Shown here piece by piece: positions 1 to 6,023 of a DNA stretch of 8,588 bases. Within the stretch, counting starts at the first letter, position 1; the number at the start of each line of letters is the position of its first letter. A program made the translations under genes and the position numbers. Source of the DNA: Akkermansiaceae bacterium UBA1315 (GTDB lineage Bacteria > Verrucomicrobiota > Verrucomicrobiia > Verrucomicrobiales > Akkermansiaceae). The notes below the pieces were generated by a model, which worked only from the letters and a program-made list of their open reading frames with translations, did no database searches and was not told the DNA's origin. The stretch covers positions 31,061-39,648 of the forward strand of contig DBTN01000043.1 of the NCBI GenBank assembly GCA_002307065.1, in the 5' to 3' direction.

Positions 1-71
1 ACGGGGTCGACTCGAAATCGACTTGGGGGCTAATCACTCCCACGTGGGTTCGAATCCCACCCCCTCCGCCA
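1..71 (+). tRNA. tRNA-Ser (anticodon CGA), 5' end cut off by the window
   Basis: The 3' part of a serine tRNA that reads UCG codons. The anticodon stem is GTCGA (6-10) paired with TCGAC (18-22). It encloses a 7-base loop, CTCGAAA, with anticodon CGA at 13-15. A long variable arm (about 23-43) marks a class II tRNA such as Ser. The T arm is GTGGG, loop TTCGAAT, CCCAC (44-60). The acceptor 3' strand is at 61-67, followed by discriminator G68, typical of serine tRNA, and an encoded CCA at 69-71. The acceptor 5' strand and most of the D arm lie before the window. The following protein gene begins only 38 bases after the CCA. Confidence 0.95.
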
Positions 72-109
72 TTTGGTCACCGATCGAATGGCTCGCGCTC
101 ACCCGTCCC

Positions 110-2032
110 ATGCGCTCTTCATCCACAGCCAGAAATGACTTCAACTATGTCGATGCTCCGCGCTCCAGTTCGTGGCTTTTTGGCGGGTTTTGGGTATTGA
201 TATTTCTTGCGGCGATTTCCGCATCCGGATCTTGGGTAACCTCCCACACGATGCTTTTCAGCGGCGTCGGGATTCTGATGCTGATTTTCCCGCCCAAAGT
301 CGCAGTACCGAGGTTTTGGTGGATTCTCGCAGGCCTCGTTCTCCTTTTCGCCGCAAGTGCGTTCTTACCGGTTTCTTGGTTCGGCATGCCCGAATGGCGG
401 AAAAATTTGGAAAAGCTTGGACTGGATACCGGCGATCAGGTCGTCATCCAAAGCCGCCAAGCTTTCGAATTTTATGTCGTGTTTGCCATAACACTCCTGA
501 CCGGGATGTGGTTGATCGGACACCGCGCGAGTGGTGCCCAACTGCGAATCTTCGCATTGTTGTTTAGCGCGGGCGTCGCGTTTTTCGCCGTTTTCGCCTA
601 CATCCGGGAAAATACCAACGCGCTGGGAACCTTCGGATTTTTCCCCAACCGCAACCATACCGGAACCTATTTGGCAATGGGAGCCCTCTGTGGACTCGGC
701 AGTATCCTTCAGGCGATTCGTGATAAAAAATTTCCGCTCGCCGGGATTGGATTCGTTACCACCGCGATCTGCTTCTGGGCGCTGTTCGATTGGTCCATCA
801 GTCGGGCCGGAATCCTTCTCGTTTCCATGGGAACGATCCTTTGGTTCAGTCTGCTGGGTCGGCGGTATCTCGGCAAAAACGGCCTTTGGATCATTGGCTT
901 AATCGCGCTCCTCGCATCAGGGGTGTTCCTCCTCGCAGAAACCCGCGTCAAACAACGAATCACCGAAACCGTCGAAAAAGCGGCGGTGATCGCAGAGACC
1001 TCCGAGGTTTATCCCGAAGGCGAAAAAGAAATCTCCATCGCGGATCTCGATCTTCGGATACCGATCGCGATCGACACGTGGGAACTGATCAAAGACTTTC
1101 CTCTAACGGGAGTGGGAGCCAGGCAGTTTTCTTACGTATTCCCCCAATATTTCGACCACACGGCTTATGTGAACGAAAAACGCTTTATCCATCCGGAAAG
1201 CGATTGGTTATGGCTGGCTGCCGATTCTGGCATTCCGGCGGCTCTCTCCTTTCTCGTTCTGATATTGTGCGCCTTTGTCACCGCTCTCCGGCAGGTCTTG
1301 AGAGGTCGGGACAGAGCTCTTCGCGGGGCGTGTCTGGTTTCCGCATTCCTGATTCCGCTCCATGGAATTTTCGATGTCCCCGGTCACCGGATCGAATTGG
1401 CTCCCGCCGCCTTCTTTCTTTTCACCTTGTCTCTTTCCTCTTCTGGTGCGGAGACCCGTTGCCGGTTTGCATATCTGTTTCGCGGCATGGGGGCATTGAT
1501 TTTACTTGCTGGAATCGGAATCGTTTTTCTCAGCCTAAAAGATCTCACCACCCTCAGAGCGCTGGCACCGGAACGGGCTGCGGATCAAGTTATTCACTGG
1601 TACGACGAAGACCAGTTGTTGGCGCAAGAGGCGCGCCGAAACCATCAACCGTATTCGCCCCCGCCGGAAGACGACCGGCTGCTTGATGCGTTGCGCCTGT
1701 TAGAAATCGTGACTCACGACCTTCCCCTCGATGCTCGCTCGCATTATCTGACCGGAGCGATGGGACTTCATTTCGACGACAAGTTTGAAGAAGTCGACAA
1801 GGCATTTGCCATTGAGCTCGCTTTGGATCCGGTTTGGGTGGGGGCTCCTTTGAGGCAGGCGCAAGCGTGGGCCAATCTTGATCGCGAAAAAACGAAGGCT
1901 CTTTTGAAAGAAACATCCGCCCGCGCAGAATGGCTTGAACAACGTCATCCTTCGTCGGTTTGGGTCAAAAAAGACACGCTTCTAAGGATGAAAAAGAGCG
2001 TGCCCCAACTAAAAGCATTGTGGGACGAGTGA
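110..2032 (+). CDS. O-antigen ligase/polymerase family (Wzy/WaaL-like) polytopic membrane protein
   Basis: Probable glycan polymerase or ligase of the inner membrane, acting on lipid-linked EPS or O-antigen units on the periplasmic side. Starting at ATG 110 it has 640 residues. It has about 12-13 hydrophobic segments, the first at about 22-44, and a large periplasmic loop at about 295-365. Family-type signatures are FPNRNH (178-183), TGVGARQF (333-340) and HPESDWLWL from His361 just before a membrane segment, which matches the usual Wzy_C layout. The last 150 or so residues are soluble and helical, with a TPR-like stretch (AFAIELALDP). The frame is open upstream through the tRNA, but the first ATG, at 110, is the sensible start; no Shine-Dalgarno is visible. 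The export genes downstream support an EPS role. Polymerase and ligase cannot be told apart from sequence alone. Confidence 0.85.
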   Translation: MRSSSTARNDFNYVDAPRSSSWLFGGFWVLIFLAAISASGSWVTSHTMLFSGVGILMLIFPPKVAVPRFWWILAGLVLLFAASAFLPVSWFGMPEWRKNLEKLGLDTGDQVVIQSRQAFEFYVVFAITLLTGMWLIGHRASGAQLRIFALLFSAGVAFFAVFAYIRENTNALGTFGFFPNRNHTGTYLAMGALCGLGSILQAIRDKKFPLAGIGFVTTAICFWALFDWSISRAGILLVSMGTILWFSLLGRRYLGKNGLWIIGLIALLASGVFLLAETRVKQRITETVEKAAVIAETSEVYPEGEKEISIADLDLRIPIAIDTWELIKDFPLTGVGARQFSYVFPQYFDHTAYVNEKRFIHPESDWLWLAADSGIPAALSFLVLILCAFVTALRQVLRGRDRALRGACLVSAFLIPLHGIFDVPGHRIELAPAAFFLFTLSLSSSGAETRCRFAYLFRGMGALILLAGIGIVFLSLKDLTTLRALAPERAADQVIHWYDEDQLLAQEARRNHQPYSPPPEDDRLLDALRLLEIVTHDLPLDARSHYLTGAMGLHFDDKFEEVDKAFAIELALDPVWVGAPLRQAQAWANLDREKTKALLKETSARAEWLEQRHPSSVWVKKDTLLRMKKSVPQLKALWDE

Positions 2033-2158
2033 TCGATTTCTCCTGAAGCCCGTTAAGCAGTCATTCACACCAGATTCGAACTCTTCACCCCTGTGGCATA
2101 AACTCTGCTTTAGATCGCAACGACGTTTTAAAAAACGAATAGCTCTATTCGGAAAGCG

Positions 2159-2188
2159 TTGACATTCGCATCACAAATGAACTAACAC
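2159..2188 (+). promoter_or_regulatory. Weak candidate promoter for the small secreted peptide gene
   Basis: TTGACA at 2159-2164 is a perfect -35 consensus. The best -10 at a usual distance is TAACAC (2183-2188), spacing 18, which matches TATAAT at only three positions. If used, transcription would begin close to the ATG at 2199, giving an almost leaderless message. The 9-base word AAAACGAAT occurs on both sides (2132-2140 and 2202-2210). Only the -35 half is convincing. Confidence 0.25.
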
Positions 2189-2198
2189 AATGTCGTCT

Positions 2199-2342
2199 AT
2201 GAAAACGAATTATTCACGACCAGGCCTTCTAATTGCCGTCGCTCTGATTTCACTAGCGACCGTATCAAGTGTCTTCGCCGGCCGCGGCGGCTCCACTGTT
2301 ATTGTTAAGAAAGAAATCAAACCTATTGGCAGCAGCCAGTAA
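2199..2342 (+). CDS. Small secreted peptide of unknown function (47 aa, or 50 aa from ATG 2190)
   Basis: A short gene I do not recognise. The product begins MKTNYSRPG, continues with a hydrophobic core (LLIAVALISLATVSS) and reaches a signal-peptidase-like site VFA-GRGG. This leaves a mature peptide of about 20 residues that is Gly/Ser/Lys-rich, contains VIVKKEIKP and ends in GSSQ. I chose ATG 2199 because M-K followed by a polar n-region is the usual start of a signal peptide; ATG 2190 is in frame and adds M-S-S. There is no cysteine, so it is not a lipoprotein or a disulfide-rich toxin. It is preceded by a TTGACA box and followed 7 bases after its stop by a perfect 22-bp inverted repeat, so it may be its own transcription unit. 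It lies between the Wzy-like and PEP-CTERM genes. Codon use fits the neighbours. No function can be assigned. Confidence 0.55.
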   Translation: MKTNYSRPGLLIAVALISLATVSSVFAGRGGSTVIVKKEIKPIGSSQ

Positions 2343-2349
2343 CCTACCG

Positions 2350-2395
2350 CTACCTCCATGAGGCAGCTTTCTGGAAAGCTGCCTCATGGAGGTAG
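2350..2395 (+). terminator. Perfect 22-bp inverted repeat, probable terminator or transcript-end hairpin
   Basis: The left arm, 2350-2371, is the exact reverse complement of the right arm, 2374-2395, with only TG (2372-2373) between them. In RNA the loop would open to about 4-6 bases (CTTTC..GAAAG at the tip). It begins 7 bases after the stop of the small peptide gene and ends 37 bases before the PEP-CTERM start. The following bases (TTGAATTGTC) are not a proper U tract, so intrinsic termination is possible but not certain. It could instead protect a 3' end, or be a DNA-level palindrome. The inverted repeat itself is certain; its role is inferred. Confidence 0.55.
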
Positions 2396-2432
2396 TTGAA
2401 TTGTCACCCAACTACTTATCGCACCCACCCCA

Positions 2433-3245
2433 ATGAAACCTTTCTCTCTCTTTCTGTTTTCCGGAATGCTCGTCAGCCCCCTCTCGGCGGCTGTGTTGTT
2501 TGATTTTGAAGAATATGCTAAGGATGAAACTCTGAGCGCCTCCGATTGGACGGTCGACGGCGGTCCTGCAGAGCTTGGTTTTGCATCCGAGTATGAAGTC
2601 AGCAGCGTACTCAGCAAAGCGGGCTCCGTTGGCACTTTCTTTGAAGTTCCGACCGGATCCACTTTCTCCGTATCAACGACCACGACCTTTTCTCACGCTT
2701 CTGTAGATACCCTCGAATTTCGCCGAATCAGCGTTGATCTTGGTGTCGTTGACAGTTATACTGAACACCCTGACACAACGGATTCTTACGTAGATCGGAA
2801 TACTTTTGGATTCACGTATTCCGACGCGAGTTCGAATCCTTTGATCACGGTCACGTTGACCCCCCGGGATCAATCAACCGACCCAACCAACGACACGGCG
2901 ATTTGGGATATCTCCTACAACTTCGGACAAGGTGAGATCACTACCGCTTACTTCTTGGATGAAGATAGCCTATCCACCTTTTCCCTGGTCTTTTTTAACG
3001 ACTCAATTGGTCTCCTCCTTAACGGTGAATATTTTTTCACCACAGCAACAGGATACGATCCAGACACTATGGAAGAAGGCATTCTCAGCTTCTTCTCAGA
3101 GCAGGGAGAAGATGCGGCAGACTGGGGTGACAATTATCTGATGTTCGACAATATCACCTTGGACACCGTGGTGATTCCTGAAGCGTCCACGGCAGCTCTC
3201 GCTGGACTTGCCGCTCTCGGCATGCTCCGCCGCCGCCGGGCATAA
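2433..3245 (+). CDS. PEP-CTERM sorting domain protein with a predicted beta-sandwich body
   Basis: A 270-residue exported protein expected to be processed by an exosortase at the inner membrane and released to the envelope or EPS matrix. The N-terminal signal peptide is MKPFSLFLFSGMLVSPLSA, cleaved near residues 19-20. The C-terminus has the sorting signal: V-I-P-E-A-S with Pro249-Glu250-Ala251, a hydrophobic helix at about 253-265 rich in Ala/Leu/Gly, then RRRR-A at the end. The middle is rich in Asp, Ser, Thr and aromatic residues, with beta-strand patterns such as IGLLLNGEYFF and YLMFDNITLDTV. These suggest a LamG/concanavalin-like jelly roll that might bind carbohydrate; that is a fold guess, with no catalytic motif seen. 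It has no Shine-Dalgarno and is ended by a strong terminator, so it is probably not in one operon with the barrel gene. No exosortase gene is in the window. Confidence 0.9.
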   Translation: MKPFSLFLFSGMLVSPLSAAVLFDFEEYAKDETLSASDWTVDGGPAELGFASEYEVSSVLSKAGSVGTFFEVPTGSTFSVSTTTTFSHASVDTLEFRRISVDLGVVDSYTEHPDTTDSYVDRNTFGFTYSDASSNPLITVTLTPRDQSTDPTNDTAIWDISYNFGQGEITTAYFLDEDSLSTFSLVFFNDSIGLLLNGEYFFTTATGYDPDTMEEGILSFFSEQGEDAADWGDNYLMFDNITLDTVVIPEASTAALAGLAALGMLRRRRA

Positions 3246-3262
3246 TCAGTCGATCTCTTCTT

Positions 3263-3297
3263 AAGCCTGCGTCTTCAACGAGACGCAGGCTTTTTTT
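3263..3297 (+). terminator. Intrinsic terminator after the PEP-CTERM gene
   Basis: AAGCCTGCGTCT (3263-3274), loop TCAACG (3275-3280), then AGACGCAGGCTT (3281-3292): a perfect 12-bp stem that runs into seven T residues (3291-3297). It starts 17 bases after the stop codon. This is a textbook rho-independent terminator, and it separates the PEP-CTERM gene from the export genes that follow. Confidence 0.92.
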
Positions 3298-3318
3298 GGG
3301 AGTTGTATTTTCGAGAGG

Positions 3319-3348
3319 TCAAACAATCGAAAATTACTTATATTTAAT
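3319..3348 (+). promoter_or_regulatory. Weak candidate promoter for the export gene group
   Basis: After the terminator at 3263-3297 the sequence turns AT-rich. It contains TATATT (3339-3344) and the overlapping TTTAAT (3343-3348), each five of six to the -10 consensus. No good -35 lies at the right distance; TCAAAC at 3319-3324 is the nearest. A promoter is expected here because the upstream unit is terminated, but the exact element is uncertain. Confidence 0.25.
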
Positions 3349-3383
3349 CGCTCTGATTCAATCAGTTATCGTATTCTGTGCTT

Positions 3384-4955
3384 GTGAAATTCCGCATCCT
3401 CTGGGTAATCAGCTCTGCAGTGGGCCTTGCTTCGACATTTGGTCAAGAAGCACCATCCGTCACACCCCTCACACCTGCCACTCCGACGGAAAGCACCGCC
3501 CCAGATCCCACCGCAGTTGCTCCCGTCGATCCAAGTATCCCAGTGGATCCAAATGCGCCGGCCGCGCCGGTCGTCGGTCCTATCCTTCCGAGCACAGCTC
3601 CTACCCCTTTAATTTACCCTAACGCGGTTCCTCCTTCTCCAGATCAAGAGGTAACTCCTCTTTCGCCAGACCTCACTCCGATTCCCCCTGAGCCCATTCC
3701 TCTCGATTTACCACCCGACCCATGGATCGATGCCGAGGAGGAAGCGACATCGGTCAATACCACGGAAGGTGACATCTCGAATGAGTCACTCCTCGACCGC
3801 GCGGATTTCACCTCCCTCCCAAGTGCCCCCTCCGGATTTTCGGGATTTTCCGGCAGCCCTCAGCTTTTTCGCGGGAACCGTTCATCGTCCAAACCGCTTA
3901 CCATCGGACTGTCCGGCATAGGCACTTACGACACCAATATTTACGAAAGCTCTGGAGAAATCGGCGCCGGAAACGATAAAGAAGACGACTTTATCTTCTC
4001 CGTCGGAACGGATCTTCGGTACCGAACCGGTTACAAAAACTGGCGAATCGAAGGACGGTATCGCCCGAAGTATGAAGCATATTCCAGTCATTCCAACCTG
4101 AGTGGCTTCACTCACGCAGCGGATTTGGCCACGGCCTATGAGGGAGGAAAACTCGAAGCGTCGGCTCAAGCCGGATTCGCCATGAACCGCGGATCGAATC
4201 GTTACTACGCTGACTTCATCGAGCAAACCCGGTATTTCTATCGACTGTCCGCCAACTACGAAATCAGCCCGAAGACGATCATCTCTTCGCATCTCGATCA
4301 ATCTTGGACCGAAGTTGAAGAATCCGCCTTTGACGACACCGCCTCTTTTGAGGCGGGTTTGGCTGCCCTTTGGAAATTTAGTCCTCTTACGCAAATCGGA
4401 CCCGGCATCCGCTACACATTGCGTTCCGGCGATGATCGAGAAGACCGGACCACTGTCGGACCCACGCTAAATATCAACTATAAGCTCACCCAAAAAGTTT
4501 CCTTAACTTCTCGCGTCGGACTGGATTTCGTGGAGTACGAGGACAGCGGCTCTGGCGACTCCACAGTCTCCGCCGCCATCGGCCTGACCTATCAAGCCAA
4601 TGTCCTCTGGGGGATGAAATTTTCCCTTTACCGTGATACTGAAGCGGATCCATCTCGTGCGGGCGCTTACAACGAAATCACTTCCGCTAGGATCGCTTAT
4701 TTCCGCAATATCCGCCGAGCCTCCGTTGAGCTGGGGCTGGGTTATGAAACAATCACCTACGACGAAAGCACGGTGGTCCTAAATCCTCGTGCGGACCGAG
4801 ATTTCCTCACCCTAGATGCTTCCATTTCGCACCCGCTCTTTAAAGGAACCAGCGAAGGAACTCTTTTCATCAAATATCGTGACCAGTCCAGCGATGATGC
4901 TCGCGAAGACTGGGACGGCCTGCAAATCGGGTGTGGACTGAGCCGACAATTCTAA
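3384..4955 (+). CDS. Outer-membrane beta-barrel protein with a proline-rich N-terminal segment (EPS-locus type)
   Basis: Predicted outer-membrane barrel, 523 residues from GTG 3384 (a second in-frame GTG at 3378 adds two). I chose 3384 because it gives MKFRILWV, a normal signal peptide cleaved near TFG-Q (about residue 20). The next 93 residues (about 22-114) contain 30 prolines with many Asp, Thr, Ala and Val, and probably form an extended periplasmic or linker segment. A Gly/Ser/Phe-rich stretch (GFSGFSGSPQLF) follows. From about residue 170 to the end there are alternating hydrophobic and polar strands, many aromatic girdle residues (YDTNIY, YRTGY, RYFYRLSANYE) and a final phenylalanine (GLSRQF), the usual outer-membrane barrel signature. 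It resembles the barrels found in PEP-CTERM/EPS loci (BBP2-like), and sits just before the Wza-like and Wzc-like genes. It may form the glycan exit pore. The substrate is unknown. Confidence 0.85.
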   Translation: MKFRILWVISSAVGLASTFGQEAPSVTPLTPATPTESTAPDPTAVAPVDPSIPVDPNAPAAPVVGPILPSTAPTPLIYPNAVPPSPDQEVTPLSPDLTPIPPEPIPLDLPPDPWIDAEEEATSVNTTEGDISNESLLDRADFTSLPSAPSGFSGFSGSPQLFRGNRSSSKPLTIGLSGIGTYDTNIYESSGEIGAGNDKEDDFIFSVGTDLRYRTGYKNWRIEGRYRPKYEAYSSHSNLSGFTHAADLATAYEGGKLEASAQAGFAMNRGSNRYYADFIEQTRYFYRLSANYEISPKTIISSHLDQSWTEVEESAFDDTASFEAGLAALWKFSPLTQIGPGIRYTLRSGDDREDRTTVGPTLNINYKLTQKVSLTSRVGLDFVEYEDSGSGDSTVSAAIGLTYQANVLWGMKFSLYRDTEADPSRAGAYNEITSARIAYFRNIRRASVELGLGYETITYDESTVVLNPRADRDFLTLDASISHPLFKGTSEGTLFIKYRDQSSDDAREDWDGLQIGCGLSRQF

Positions 4956-4979
4956 ACTTCATTTACGGCATCACCTACA

Positions 4980-5037
4980 ACGAGTCTTCATAAATCCACC
5001 TCAAAATCATCTGGAATTTTTTTCTCAAAAGACTCGT
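4980..5037. repeat. 9-bp inverted repeat with 40-base spacer upstream of the SLBB gene
   Basis: ACGAGTCTT (4980-4988) and AAGACTCGT (5029-5037) are perfect reverse complements. The spacer contains a run of seven T residues (5017-5023) inside the loop. This could be a long-range stem in the transcript or a two-site operator. Its position, between the barrel stop and the SLBB start, makes a regulatory role possible, but nine bases over this distance can occur by chance. Confidence 0.3.
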
Positions 5038-5107
5038 GAAAAGGATCAGATTATGCTAAACCGGCATCACTTAGCCGCCACCCGTTCCAGTCGAATCAGC
5101 AACTCCA

Positions 5108-5125
5108 GCCGATCTTCTGATCGGC
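5108..5125 (+). promoter_or_regulatory. 7-bp hairpin directly before the first ATG of the SLBB gene
   Basis: GCCGATC (5108-5114), TTCT, GATCGGC (5119-5125): a perfect stem with a 4-base loop that ends one base before ATG 5127. It would sit on the ribosome-loading region of that start. It therefore either controls translation or shows that the in-frame ATG at 5154 is the real start. No U tract follows, so it is not a terminator. Confidence 0.4.
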
Positions 5126-5153
5126 GATGATTGCGAAGTATTATTTCCTTCTT

Positions 5154-5981
5154 ATGGTCAAACGAACTCTTTGCGCTTCAGTATCTTTCGTCCTCGCCTC
5201 GTGGGCGATGATCGCCTTCGCTTCGGCCCAATCCAAAGATGAAACATATGTTCTTCGCCCCAATGACACGATCATGCTGGCGGTCTATGGCGAACCGGAT
5301 CTGTCCACATCGGTACAAATTCTCAAAACCGGTCAGGCCTCATTCCCATTGATCGGATCGGTCAAAGTGGGTGGCTTAAGTGTCGCTCAAGCATCCGCCA
5401 CAATTCGGGATCTCTACGCAAAAGATTACCTGGTGGATCCTAAGCTCACCCTCTCGGTAGGCCAATATTCAACGGACTTTATCGCGGTGATTGGCGCGGT
5501 AAAGCAGCCCGGACAAATTCCCATTCCCGTCTCGGGAAATCTTGATCTCGGATCAGCGATTGCAACCGCCGGGGGACTCTCCCCCACTGCCGATGCTTCC
5601 TCCATTCAGTTGGTGCGTTCGAATGGTGCAACCTCCACTTATTCGCTCACTTCCATCCAAGGCTCTGCCGGACGGACTTCGTTATCCTCTGGAGATCGAA
5701 TCATCGTAAACGAAAGCCGTTTTGTCGGACGCTCCGTCACGATTCTTGGAAGAGTTGGGAAACCCGGAGCCGTCATCTTCCCGATTGATGGAAGACTTGA
5801 TCTAGTTACAGCGATCGCGCTCGCCGGAGGACTCAGCGAATTGGCGAACCCGAAAAAAGTCAGCATCAACCGCCGAGGAACCGTCACCACGGTGGATTTC
5901 CGTGAGATTTCTCAACGAGGAGATAAGCCCTTTTTTCTTGAGCCAAATGATATCATCACCGTGGCGGAGAGAATCTTTTAA
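5154..5981 (+). CDS. Wza-like polysaccharide export protein with two SLBB domains
   Basis: Periplasmic/outer-membrane export channel subunit of a Wzx/Wzy-type capsule or EPS system. From ATG 5154 it has 275 residues and a clear signal peptide (MVKRTLCASVSFVLASWAM...ASA-QS, cleavage near 25). The upstream in-frame ATG 5127 would add nine odd residues and abuts a hairpin. After cleavage comes a Poly_export domain (about 31-105; YVLRPNDTIMLAVYGEPDLS is typical). Then come two SLBB domains, about 109-185 (VIGAVKQPGQ, AGGLSP) and 193-272 (ILGRVGKPGA, AGGLSE). There is no lipobox cysteine, and the protein stops right after the second SLBB (NDIITVAERIF). The C-terminal amphipathic helix that spans the outer membrane in E. 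coli Wza (about 380 aa) is therefore missing. The neighbouring barrel protein may supply that function. Only 42 bases separate it from the Wzc-like gene, so they are probably co-transcribed. Confidence 0.93.
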   Translation: MVKRTLCASVSFVLASWAMIAFASAQSKDETYVLRPNDTIMLAVYGEPDLSTSVQILKTGQASFPLIGSVKVGGLSVAQASATIRDLYAKDYLVDPKLTLSVGQYSTDFIAVIGAVKQPGQIPIPVSGNLDLGSAIATAGGLSPTADASSIQLVRSNGATSTYSLTSIQGSAGRTSLSSGDRIIVNESRFVGRSVTILGRVGKPGAVIFPIDGRLDLVTAIALAGGLSELANPKKVSINRRGTVTTVDFREISQRGDKPFFLEPNDIITVAERIF

Positions 5982-6023
5982 TCCTTCGATCTTTCCTTTT
6001 CTCGCACCGAATTTTTCCATACC

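Noticed and set aside
23..109. TTG start at 23 that would extend the Wzy-like protein by 29 residues
   Set aside because: It lies inside the tRNA-Ser gene, and the extension (SHVGSNPTPSA) is merely the translated T arm and acceptor stem. ATG 110 is the first sensible start.
790..1686. 298-codon + strand frame inside the Wzy-like gene
   Set aside because: The translation is Arg/Ser/Pro-rich without domain features and is a shifted-frame shadow of the membrane protein gene.
2124..2137. CGTTTT-AA-AAAACG palindrome before the small peptide gene
   Set aside because: Short and AT-rich; easily expected by chance, with no clear placement relative to a promoter.
3882..4394. 170-codon minus-strand frame opposite the barrel gene
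   Set aside because: It lies wholly within the barrel coding sequence, with no signal peptide, motif or start signal; it is an antisense shadow.
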